Part shown: positions 12,201 to 15,039 of the stretch, piece after piece
Position numbering within the stretch: position 1 is the first letter of the stretch
Layout: each line of letters starts with the position of its first letter
Source of the DNA: Baffinella frigidus
Taxonomy: Eukaryota; Cryptophyceae; Cryptomonadales; Baffinellaceae
Direction: 5' to 3'
Length of the DNA: 24,943 bases
Assembly: GCA_026770585.1 (NCBI GenBank)
Contig: MU646640.1
Location: 250,085 to 275,027 of the forward strand
Notes under the pieces: generated by a model
Seen by the model: the letters and a program-made list of their open reading frames with translations, nothing else
The model's database searches: none
Told to the model about the DNA's origin: nothing
Program-made: the position numbers and the translations under genes

Positions 12201-12705
12201 GGGGGACTGACCCCTGATCCGAAGAGGGAGGCAGGAGACGCCCCAGCCGCGGAGGCTACTTCCTCTGGCCCGAGCCACACGACCTGCCGGACGGTTCAAC
12301 GCTTGAACCAAAGCAGGATCGTCCTGCGTAAAGGGTCGGCACTGGACTTGACTCTTGCGTGAGTGAGAGCGATTTCCGGCCGTGAGCCCGGCGACTTTGA
12401 AGGGCAAGAGGCAGCGCTCGAGAAACGGGGCGCCGTGCCAACGTCGTGAGCCGCCTGAACCGCCGTATGGCTGTGATGAGGTACTGCCCTCGCGCCCAGT
12501 CGGAATGCAGGCAGGTGCCAGCCCTCCTAGAGAGATAATCCGAGGGCTGGTGCGGCTTCCGAACAGACTGTGGGAACTCGCCACGCCACACTAACTTTCA
12601 TGGTCCCGGGATTAACCTCGTGCTTGCCTACGAGCGCCGGCCCGAGCGATGAGTCGTCTGGAGGAAAGGATTCATCGATCCAAGCCATCTCCACCCTCGC
12701 CCCAG
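203..12705 (-). CDS. calpain-family cysteine protease, split gene, 3' end outside window
   Basis: Sixteen minus-strand exons join in one frame to about 440 residues. In order they show WIDESFPPDDSSLG (calpain N-terminal signature); GELDDCYVASALTLLA with the nucleophile Cys (G.LGDCW in relatives); VDLRVPC; FWVQVVEKALAKKYGSF (W..LLEKAYAKL.GSY); AEALYDLTG; SGRLW; GLMQNHAYSVL with the catalytic His; VRVRNPWG with the catalytic Asn; GDGAFWMPWSDFHGFF; then a beta-rich region like the calpain C2L domain (SNFPSFWTNPAF). All three catalytic residues are kept, so activity is plausible. Calpains are Ca2+-regulated cytoplasmic proteases that cut substrates at limited sites. The SGRLW block and spacing recall the plant DEK1 type, but no membrane segments are seen. 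The GD..W to DD..Y change at the Cys motif is unusual. Further 5' exons cannot be excluded; the 3' end lies left of the window. Confidence 0.92.
284..635. repeat. telomere-like array, then unique AT-rich intron
   Basis: 284-410 is TTTAGGG with TTTGGTG/TTTGGGG variants, ending in about eight perfect units. 411-635 is unique sequence with no TTTAGGG, including GATGATGCATGCATGCATC (a near palindrome), and no recognisable exon. This is the calpain intron between exons 15 and 16. Confidence 0.85.
636..689 (-). CDS. calpain exon 15: C2L, provisional
   Basis: A 54-nt exon, phase 0 to 0, reading VIGRSRFWNKREVPALPS. WNKREV resembles the Y.N.REV segment of calpain domain III. The acceptor is AACCCAG. 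The donor could be GTGATTTC (used here) or the in-phase GTGCCCGC after KRE, so the 3' boundary is uncertain. Confidence 0.62.
690..981. repeat. variant-heptamer intron (TTTCGGG/GTGTAGGG)
   Basis: Imperfect TTTCGGG and GTGTAGGG units, with the exon 14 fragment at 872-903 embedded. Nothing else recognisable. Confidence 0.75.
872..903 (-). pseudogene. 3' partial copy of calpain exon 14
   Basis: Reads PLLTGRHT followed by GTCATAAC, repeating the end of the exon at 982-1059. It lies downstream. Confidence 0.75.
982..1059 (-). CDS. calpain exon 14: C2L
   Basis: A 78-nt exon, phase 0 to 0, reading VGLTVIKANNASEAHSPLAL and then LPGRHT. It fits the IGF.VY... and L.PG.Y strands of domain III. The acceptor is ACCCCCAG and the donor GTCATCACC. 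A 3' copy (P-L-L-T-G-R-H-T plus donor) lies downstream at 872-903. Confidence 0.8.
1060..1385. repeat. variant-heptamer intron
   Basis: TTTCGGG, TTGAGGG, GGTTCAGG and TTTAGGG units in successive blocks up to the SAISYPQ copies and the family A element. No exon seen. Confidence 0.8.
1430..1545. mobile_element. MITE-like element family A, copy 1
   Basis: Starts GTATCTCGCTCATAAGAAACC and ends with the inverse GGTTTCTTATGAGAGAGGTACCC, with a C-rich/G-rich palindromic centre containing CCTAG motifs. It has long terminal inverted repeats and no coding capacity. A third, half copy (CTTTCTTATGAGCGAGG) is at 1591-1608. Confidence 0.8.
1826..1914 (-). CDS. calpain exon 13: C2L strand pair
   Basis: An 89-nt exon, phase 1 to 0, reading (G)ADVSVVVTVLQKDRRKELKG and then SDSAISYPQ. 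A hydrophobic strand ending in VLQ-D is usual in calpain domain III (V.L.Q.D). The acceptor is CGAGCAG and the donor GTCACCTTC. Copies of the 5' part lie upstream (1974-2034, 2095-2134, 2190-2257) and copies of SAISYPQ with donor downstream (1386-1406, 1622-1646). Confidence 0.87.
2264..2637. repeat. telomere-like array intron
   Basis: TTTAGGG with TTTGGGG, GTTCAGGG and GGGTGCAG variants. The best run of perfect units is around 2360-2420. No exon seen. Confidence 0.85.
2638..2713 (-). CDS. calpain exon 12: start of C2L-like domain
   Basis: A 76-nt exon, phase 0 to 1, reading VEVQRSGGCSNFPSFWTNPA and then FVLSS plus G. SGG..N..SFW.NP.F.L is the calpain domain III (C2L) opening, where relatives have GG......NPQF. 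The acceptor is GAACTAG and the donor GTGCTGCAA. Confidence 0.88.
2960..3001 (-). pseudogene. 3' partial copy of calpain exon 11
   Basis: Reads CFSSAPSEPAASA, repeating the end of the exon at 3235-3313. It lies downstream. A shorter fragment is visible near 2903-2925. Confidence 0.8.
3235..3313 (-). CDS. calpain exon 11: end of protease core
   Basis: A 79-nt exon, phase 2 to 0, reading (W)SDFHGFFNRLHICFSSAPPA and then PAASAT. WSDF...F..L.IC closes the calpain protease domain. The acceptor is GACCCAG and the donor GTCCAAAT. The 3' half recurs downstream at 2960-3001 (CFSSAPSEPAAS). Confidence 0.9.
3314..3959. repeat. variant-heptamer intron with GGGTGTA block
   Basis: TTTCGGG, TTGAGGG and a (GGGTGTA)n block at about 3693-3730, plus a direct 42-bp duplication of GGTCAGGAGTTTGCCAGCTG (3421-3441, 3460-3480). 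Fragments of exon 10 are at about 3600 and 3793. 3505-3620 is less repetitive and carries no exon I can defend. Confidence 0.75.
3960..4019 (-). CDS. calpain exon 10: GDGAFWM
   Basis: A 60-nt exon, phase 2 to 2, reading (R)DEDRAGREDAEGDGAFWMP plus TG. DG.FWM is the conserved strand after the Asn motif. The acceptor is ACCCCAG and the donor GTCAACGC. An acidic/basic low-complexity run precedes the motif. Short copies of the last ~18 nt occur near 3793-3812 and 3600-3620. Confidence 0.87.
4300..4347 (-). pseudogene. 3' partial copy of calpain Asn exon
   Basis: Reads ESGPLGARSAKWKDLQ, matching the end of the exon at 4470-4573, and lies downstream of it. It is followed directly by CCCTAAA-type repeat on the sense strand. 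Confidence 0.83.
4470..4573 (-). CDS. calpain exon 9: catalytic asparagine
   Basis: A 104-nt exon, phase 0 to 2, reading GKEEVCAVRVRNPWGGEGGW and then TGPLCARSPKWKDL plus CG. VRVRNPWG holds the third catalytic residue (Asn), and the G-W-x-G-P...S..W tail matches EW.G.WSD.S..W. The acceptor is CCTCTCAG and the donor GTATTCCC. A 5' copy lies upstream at 4735-4801 and a 3' copy downstream at 4300-4347. Confidence 0.95.
4735..4801 (-). pseudogene. 5' partial copy of calpain Asn exon
   Basis: Acceptor GTACAG then GKEEVCAGRVRNPWGGEVGF. It is a copy of the first 20 codons of the exon at 4470-4573, upstream of it. It retains the catalytic Asn block but has no 3' half. Confidence 0.88.
4948..5261. 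repeat. telomere-like array intron
   Basis: TTTAGGG and close variants with TTCATG-rich runs at 5136-5185 (TTCATGATTCATGATT). No exon is seen. The His exon copy starts right after it. Confidence 0.8.
5262..5478 (-). pseudogene. full copy of calpain His exon split by a MITE
   Basis: 5454-5478 encodes GVTGLMQN and 5262-5304 encodes HAYSVLDARVFRKT. Together they form a complete second His exon interrupted between N and H by a 149-bp inverted-repeat element (5305-5453) flanked by GGTT. It lies downstream of the intact exon. Confidence 0.88.
5305..5453. mobile_element. MITE-like element inside duplicated His exon
   Basis: 149 bp beginning TCATCCCC and ending GGGGATGA, with an inner inverted repeat TGCTCGAAATGCATACTT / AAGTATGCATTTCGAGCA. 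It is flanked by GGTT on both sides (5301-5304, 5454-5457). Removing it restores an uninterrupted copy of the calpain His exon, which marks its ends precisely. Confidence 0.88.
5592..5636 (-). pseudogene. deleted copy of calpain His exon
   Basis: Reads NATGLMQNQ then CSARK, a copy of the exon at 5703-5785 from which the HAYSVLDA coding part has been lost. It lies downstream of the intact exon. Confidence 0.8.
5703..5785 (-). CDS. calpain exon 8: catalytic histidine
   Basis: An 83-nt exon, phase 1 to 0, reading (G)GQQAGATGLMQNHAYSVLDA and then RVFRKKT. GL...HAYSVL is the calpain active-site His motif (G.HAYSV). The acceptor is CAACCAG and the donor GTACCCAA. One full copy interrupted by a MITE (5262-5478) and one deleted copy (5592-5636) lie downstream. 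Confidence 0.95.
5950..5993. repeat. (GAA)n microsatellite
   Basis: A run of GAA/AAG triplets with two AAAAAG interruptions, in the calpain intron between exons 7 and 8, next to TTTAGGG-type sequence. Confidence 0.95.
6085..6690. repeat. CA-rich minisatellite (CCAAACCACCAACCCC type)
   Basis: About 600 bp made only of A and C with a few other bases, built from units such as CCAAAACACCAAAACACCAACCCC and CCAAACCACCAACCCCC. It is stop-free in several frames on both strands, giving spurious ORFs up to 230 codons. It lies in the calpain intron between exons 7 and 8 and is probably a local expansion of CCCAAA/CCCTAAA-like units. Confidence 0.92.
6886..7006 (-). CDS. calpain exon 7: SGRLW
   Basis: A 121-nt exon, phase 0 to 1, reading AADTVADIKSGRLWEEVRQH and then VSRRREGAESLVACARFSLK plus G. 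SGRLW with the following amphipathic helix and G-hydrophobic strand matches the calpain segment between DLTG and the His motif. The acceptor is GGTTCAG and the donor GTGTGGGG. A copy of the 3' end lies downstream at 6811-6832. Confidence 0.9.
7173..7311. mobile_element. MITE-like element family B, copy 1
   Basis: 139 bp with terminal inverted repeat CCACTTAG-AGCC / GCTGCTAAGTGG. A near-identical copy in inverse orientation lies at 10925-11063. It is non-coding and lies in the intron after calpain exon 6. Confidence 0.82.
7388..7448 (-). pseudogene. downstream copy of calpain DLTG exon
   Basis: Reads NTAEALYDLTGCPVIVHNLK and ends at the same AG|GCACCT junction as the intact exon at 7578-7644. 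It lacks the acceptor and the GG codons, being truncated at an AT-rich block. It is the closest copy and could encode an alternative end if spliced. Confidence 0.83.
7434..7986. repeat. AT-rich imperfect inverted repeat carrying exon fragments
   Basis: Left arm 7434-7510 (GCCTCCGCGGTATTC then TATATA...CATAACTACATAT) and right arm 7885-7974 (ATATGTAGTTAT... then GAATACCGCGGAGGC) are inverse copies. Each arm ends in a calpain DLTG-exon fragment, so the right one is inverted relative to the gene. The arms flank calpain exon 6 itself. Confidence 0.75.
7578..7644 (-). CDS. calpain exon 6: EALYDLTG, GC donor
   Basis: A 67-nt exon, phase 2 to 0, reading (R)GGNTAEALYDLTGCPVLDYN and LE. GG...EAL.DLTG is a calpain hallmark. 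The acceptor is GAACCAG. The end at GAG|GCACCT implies a GC-AG intron. An alternative GT at 7598 (after TGCP) is also in phase, but the longer form keeps the spacing to SGRLW usual for the family and is conserved in the copy at 7388-7448. Confidence 0.82.
7690..8190. pseudogene. scattered DLTG exon fragments, one inverted
   Basis: Minus-strand fragments occur at 8141-8190 (GTAEALYDLTGC), 7853-7879 (EALYNLTS) and 7690-7760 (decayed). A plus-strand fragment at 7959-7986 reads AEALYDLT in reverse orientation to the gene, at the end of an AT-rich inverted repeat. These lie between calpain exons 5 and 6. Confidence 0.8.
7770..8460. repeat. AT-rich minisatellite, ~45-60 bp units
   Basis: Repeated blocks of CTCGCCACAA-TTTAAAAC-CT-GGTACACAA-GTTGTAAATTTAAAATGCT, seen at about 7790, 7815, 8080, 8105, 8230, 8260, 8375, 8410 and 8440. 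The units are interrupted by DLTG-exon fragments. It is unlike the telomere-type filler of the other introns. A related run of TTTTACAC/TTTACACAA occurs at 24005-24110. Confidence 0.75.
8491..8565 (-). CDS. calpain exon 5: EKALAKKYGSF
   Basis: A 75-nt exon, phase 2 to 2. After completing an Arg codon it reads APQGFWVQVVEKALAKKYGS and then FAAL plus CG. It corresponds to the highly conserved W..LLEKAYAKL.GSYEAL helix. The acceptor is CAACCAG and the donor GTAATTCTG. A copy of its first 22 nt (APQGFWV) with its own acceptor lies upstream at 8647-8668. Confidence 0.94.
8647..8668 (-). pseudogene. 5' partial copy of calpain exon 5
   Basis: Acceptor TTCGCAG followed by APQGFWV, then TTTAGGG-type sequence. 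It is a copy of the first 22 nt of the exon at 8491-8565 and lies upstream of it. Confidence 0.85.
8680..8850. repeat. GA-rich minisatellite with TTTATTGATACC
   Basis: Units such as GAGAGAGCC-TTTATTGATACCAAA repeat 5-6 times. Related arrays lie at 10193-10325 and 14040-14100 (GAGAGAGACCTTTATTAATAC) and their inverse at 14390-14420. Near the ends of two arrays is CCAACAC-GGC-CCATG-A-GCACCCC, also seen inverted at 13935-13965, so this may be a dispersed element rather than a pure satellite. Confidence 0.75.
8919..9150 (-). pseudogene. two 3' partial copies of calpain VTLW exon
   Basis: 8919-8961 reads RVACKESTRPIFT, and 9103-9150 retains the part equivalent to RHPIFAYCR. Both lie downstream of the intact exon and cover only its 3' half. 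Confidence 0.8.
9251..9348 (-). CDS. calpain exon 4: VVVVDLRVPC
   Basis: A 98-nt exon, phase 0 to 2, reading VTLWERGEKDVVVVDLRVPC and then KRGTRRPIFAHC plus AG. It matches the calpain strand pair G.W..V.VDD.LPC....G.P.FA. The acceptor is AATCAG and the donor GTCCTGC. Three copies of its 5' part lie upstream and two copies of its 3' part downstream. Confidence 0.92.
9455..9852 (-). pseudogene. three 5' partial copies of calpain VTLW exon
   Basis: 9455-9521 and 9783-9852 read VTLWDRGEKDVVVVDLRVPC/F-K-R. 9612-9679 reads VTLWDRGVEDVREVDQLVLC. All lie upstream of the intact exon at 9251-9348 and end near CKR, lacking PIFAHC. All are still open. Two have acceptor-like CAAG/GAAG and one CATCAG. Confidence 0.9.
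10101..10157 (-). CDS. calpain exon 3
   Basis: A 57-nt exon, phase 0 to 0, reading VQKLFATTTEQDLAAGRAQ. It fills the expected stretch between the Cys helix and the V.L...G.W..V.VDD strand (a G-Y-x-V turn in relatives). The acceptor is CTCCCAG and the donor GTGAAATCC. No copies of this exon were found. Confidence 0.83.
10193..10325. repeat. GA microsatellite/minisatellite
   Basis: Three ~45-bp units of (GA)n ACCTTCATTAATACACGCTA, related to the arrays at 8680-8850 and 14040-14100. It lies just upstream (sense) of calpain exon 3. Confidence 0.88.
10622..11206 (-). pseudogene. three 3' partial copies of calpain Cys exon
   Basis: Copies of TLLASSRHAL with the GTTC-type donor lie downstream of the intact exon at 11173-11206, 10891-10924 (RHGL) and 10622-10656 (degenerate). 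The second is interrupted at GAGGGT|CTAGGG by the inverted-repeat element 10925-11063. None contains the Cys codon. Confidence 0.88.
10925..11063. mobile_element. MITE-like element family B, copy 2
   Basis: 139 bp, inverse of the element at 7173-7311, with ends CCACTCAGCAGC / GCTGCTAAGTGG. It interrupts a partial copy of the calpain Cys exon (GAGGGT|CTAGGG is continuous in the copy at 11173-11206), so it inserted after that duplication. Confidence 0.83.
11287..11376 (-). CDS. calpain exon 2: catalytic cysteine
   Basis: A 90-nt exon, phase 0 to 0, reading VSAGDVLEGELDDCYVASAL and then TLLASSRHAL. The Cys aligns with the calpain nucleophile in QG.LGDCW; here Q is E, G is D and W is Y, so the pocket is atypical. 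The acceptor is TCGGCAG and the donor GTTCTCTC. At least six partial copies surround it. Confidence 0.93.
11503..11866 (-). pseudogene. upstream copies of calpain Cys exon, one split by a MITE
   Basis: In sense order: 11866-11841 (VSPGAVLE), a MITE-like element at 11692-11835, 11684-11649 (ALTLLASSRVL), then 11544-11503 (VSPGVMLEGELAGC after acceptor CGCCAG). The first two pieces look like one copy of the exon at 11287-11376 broken by the element. The last is a 5' copy. Confidence 0.82.
11692..11835. mobile_element. MITE-like element family E
   Basis: About 144 bp with ends CCCTCACGATT / AATCGTGAGGG, extended inverted repeats (ATCGATTTTAGA, AGATTTACC) and a perfect central hairpin GCAGAGACCCC..GGGGTCTCTGC. 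It lies within a copy of the calpain Cys exon. A half copy (AATCGTCGATTTGGTCC...GGGCTGGTGG) is at 4911-4945. Confidence 0.82.
11964..12568. other. GC-rich non-telomeric intron block, origin unknown
   Basis: Sense-downstream of calpain exon 1. It has almost no TTTAGGG-type repeat from 12110 on, unlike the other calpain introns. A segment GGCTGTGTCGG...TGACCCCTGATCCGAAGAG occurs twice (about 11998-12039 and 12187-12226). Long minus-strand frames cross it, but they overlap in two frames and share no motif I recognise. 12036-12110 has GAACCCTGAACCC units. Confidence 0.6.
12569..12705 (-). CDS. calpain exon 1 seen: N-terminal signature
   Basis: A 137-nt exon, entering in phase 1, that reads GARVEMAWIDESFPPDDSSL and continues to VSVAWRVPT. 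DESFPP..SSL and the WR.P that follows are the conserved entry to the calpain protease core. The acceptor is TTTTTAG. The donor GTCTGTTC was chosen because it gives phase 0 and keeps WRVPT. An internal ATG (MAWID) could be a start, in which case this is the first coding exon; the acceptor argues for an upstream exon. Confidence 0.82.
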
Positions 12706-13145
12706 CTAAAAAAAAAGTGGTCAAATCTGGAGTTTAGAAGTTGGAGAAGCACAAACAGGTTATTTAGCATGAAATCCAAAAATGGCTCCAATGTCACGAA
12801 CTATGATGCCTCCAACTTTTCTGCCCCAGCTTACTTCAAAAAACTTTCTCTCGCAAAGTTGTACGCCTTAAAAATCTGAGCATCTTTGTTGGAACAAAAT
12901 TTTGTCGAGGAGGGGGGGAAGAGTGTGCAAAACCAGATGCGGTGGTTTTGGGGGAGTCATATTTTGAGTATGTTTTCGGGCCTCTGATGCCCCATATTTG
13001 TGAAGCGGATTGGAAGAGGACCTCTTGAGGATTCCACAACCGTCGAGAAAAGTGAAATGAGCCCAGGGGATCGAAAGTTACATCCAATCGAGCGCCCGAC
13101 GGGCCCGCCTCGGGACCAGGAAACGCCGCAAAGCCTCGTTTTGAG
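12706..13145. other. non-repetitive sequence between the two genes
   Basis: Unique, moderately AT-rich sequence upstream of the first calpain exon seen. No exon with convincing protein similarity was found on either strand. It could hold the calpain 5' untranslated region or promoter, but no element could be identified. Confidence 0.5.
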
Positions 13146-13252
13146 GGTCTTCCCCGGCCTAATCCAAAAATTTGAAAACACATTTGTGGGCGAACGTTTC
13201 ATTCTGTTTCACAAATGTGCTCTCAGATTTTTGGATTAGGCAGGGGAAGATC
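13146..13252. repeat. ~45-bp inverted repeat (hairpin)
   Basis: GTCTTCCCC-GCCTAATCCAAAAAT-TGA-A-CACATTTGTG on the left and its inverse at 13205-13251 on the right, separated by a loop of about 15 bases. It may be the core of a longer foldback element: TTGGAGAAGCA at about 12743 has an inverse TGCTTCTCCA at about 13273. Confidence 0.8.
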
Positions 13253-13410
13253 ATATCCCTAGGCAAAAACCCCTGCTTCTCCACCCTCCAAATCTGTCTC
13301 AAATCTCGAAATCTCCGGAGCGGTACCGATGACGCCGCTTACACGTCAAGCAGATGATTCTGGGTCTGGTCTGAGAGACCGGGCAGCGGTGGTCGGAGTA
13401 CCTCGTAGCC

Positions 13411-13638
13411 TTGGGAGGCGCGATCTGTACTATTTGGGGCAGGGTGGGAGAGAAGGGAAGTAGAGCGGAGATATGGGAGGGATCCTCACAAACCCCAAAG
13501 GCCCGATGTCTCGAATTCGTGGCCCTTATGAAGCTCGATATGTGTTTTTCTCGAATTGAGCATCTCAACAATGCCACTGTCTGGGCTTCGCTCGCTGCTC
13601 GCTGCTCCGTGGTGCGGATGGTGCTGGATCTGCTCTGA
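13411..13638 (+). other. plus-strand open frame of unknown status
   Basis: 75 codons from ATG to TGA, in the only part of the intergenic region free of simple repeats. The second half (KARCLEFVALMKLDMCFSRI and on) has a protein-like composition. No family is recognised, and an overlapping 140-codon frame runs on the other strand. It may be an exon of an unrelated gene or chance. Confidence 0.25.
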
Positions 13639-13809
13639 GAGGAACCTAGAGACGCGAGAGTGGTGAAGCATTGCTTCAGAAACAAGCCTTGAAACGCATT
13701 CGGTCTTCTGTCCAAAAACAATTATGTAAGGCCTGATCGGGTCGGGGTACGGGTATTTCCAATTATCTCTCGGAGGTACTGGGTTTCAATAAAGATACAC
13801 CTATCAGTA

Positions 13810-14620
13810 GCATTTTGCTCTCTCTCGCGCGCGCTCTCTCTCTTTCTCTCTTTCTTTCTTTCGCTCGCTCGCTCTCTGGCACTCGCTAGGTCCTGCCCCG
13901 ACGGGGGAGCCCCGACGGGGGAGGAAGCTTCTGTGGGGCTGCATACATGGCGACCGTGTTGCAATTAACTAAGGACTCTCTCCTCTCGCAATGTATCAAT
14001 CAATGTCTCGCTCCCCTCGCTCCTCCCTCTCTCCTCTCGATCGCTCACCCTTATTAATAAAGGTCTCTCTCCTGCTGGGAGAGAGACCTTTACTAATTCC
14101 AACACGGCCACCATGTACGCACCCCAGCCAAGGCTGTGTCTGAGCAAGACCGAGAGAGAGAGGTCATGTGCACTCTACACGTTGTGTACGAACCGGTAGG
14201 AGGTGGAGTTAGAATCCATCCGGAAAATGCTCGTATGAGCGGCCGACACGGGGTACAGTAGTGGCACAATACGTAGCATGTGTGGCGCTGACGCTGGTTG
14301 TTTGGCAATGAATTATCAATCTCTTGTGTACGAACCCGTCCGAGTCACTCCGGATCCACCAACGGGTCTGACTGCGAAGGTCTCTCTCCTCTCACTCTGT
14401 ATTAATAAATGTCTCTCTCCTCTCGTTCTTCACTCTCTGGTCGCTCTCTCGCTCACTCCGGATGCAGCCACTATCACTCCGGATGCAGCTACTATCTACC
14501 ACACACTCTCCCTCTCTTCTCGCTCTTCTCTCTCTTATCGCTCGCTCGCTCACTCCTAATCTACCCACGGGTCTCACTCCACGAAGACAGAGACTTTTAC
14601 TCCGAATCCAGTCGATAGTC
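13810..14620. repeat. CT-rich low-complexity and dispersed repeat region
   Basis: Runs of CTCTCT/CTCGCT at 13817-13875, 13975-14070 and 14370-14570, with ATTAATAAAGGTCTCTCTC units and a family G repeat. GATGCAGC-ACTATC is tandemly repeated at 14461-14495. No gene seen. Confidence 0.8.
14191..14330. repeat. dispersed ~130-bp repeat family G, copy 1
   Basis: Contains AGGAGGTGGAGTT, CGTATGAGCGGCCGACACGG, GGTACAGTAGTGGCACAAT, GCGCTGACGCTGG and TTGGCAAT. Near-identical copies lie at 17357-17490 (same strand) and 23663-23775 (inverse). It shows no clear terminal inverted repeat and no coding frame conserved in all three. It may be a SINE-like or DNA-element remnant. Confidence 0.8.
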
Positions 14621-14629
14621 GATGGCGTA

Positions 14630-14973
14630 CATCGCGTTTTCTCCTGGGTCTTGACTGCCTCATGTCAAGGAAAGAGCGAGGCTATGTCTGAGCAGGAACC
14701 TAGAGAGATGCTATTTGCACGCTACCACCCAGGAGTCTCAATCCGCCCAGGAGTCACTCCAAAGAGCTCTTCGCTCTTTCGCTCGCTCCCTCTTTCCGCA
14801 CACGCTCTATCTAGCACACCCACTTTCTCTCTCTCTCTCCTCTCGCTCTCTCGCTCCTCGCTCTGACACTCTGACACGAGGCTTGACTGCCTCGTGTCAG
14901 ATAAAGAGCGAGGCTATGTCTGAGCAGGAACATAGCTAGAGAAATGCTATTTGCACGCTACCACCCAGGAGTC
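14630..14973. repeat. tandem duplication of ~235 bp around helicase 3' end
   Basis: Two direct repeats at about 14648-14755 and 14882-14990 share TTGACTGCCTC-TGTCA, AAAGAGCGAGGCTATGTCTG, AGCAGGAAC, GAGATGCTATTTGCACGCTA and CCAGGAGTCTCAATCCGCCC. They include parts of the last helicase exon, giving decayed copies of it downstream of the stop. Confidence 0.83.
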
Positions 14974-15039
14974 TCAATCCGCCCAGGAGTCAATGACGTG
15001 GATGGCGTTCTTCTCCTGGGTCTTGACTGCTTCGTAGTT
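14974..15039 (-). CDS. helicase probable last exon
   Basis: Reads NYEAVKTQEKNAIHVIDSWAD then TGA, phase 0, after acceptor AGTTCCAG. The EKNAIH segment resembles the helix after motif VI in RLRs (EK...AI). A GT at GTCATTG after NAIH could instead be a donor to an unseen exon. Partial copies lie at 14620-14660 and 14872-14895, and the stop-proximal part recurs at 14700-14760. Ending here would leave no room for an RLR C-terminal domain. Confidence 0.58.
   Translation of the reverse strand, partial: NYEAVKTQEKNAIHVIDSWAD

Noticed and set aside
11964-12591. 206- and 111-codon minus-strand ORFs as a gene
   Set aside because: They overlap in different frames, show no known motif, and the first runs into GAACCCTGAACCC repeat. 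Only the exon at 12569-12705 beside them has clear similarity.
12382-12660. Group II intron or other ribozyme core
   Set aside because: A short GAACCGCCGTATGG-like string recalled such introns, but the neighbouring conserved elements and domain V could not be found.
13299-13721. 140-codon minus-strand ORF as a gene
   Set aside because: No recognisable domain; it overlaps a plus-strand frame with equally plausible composition and has no supporting splice or motif evidence.
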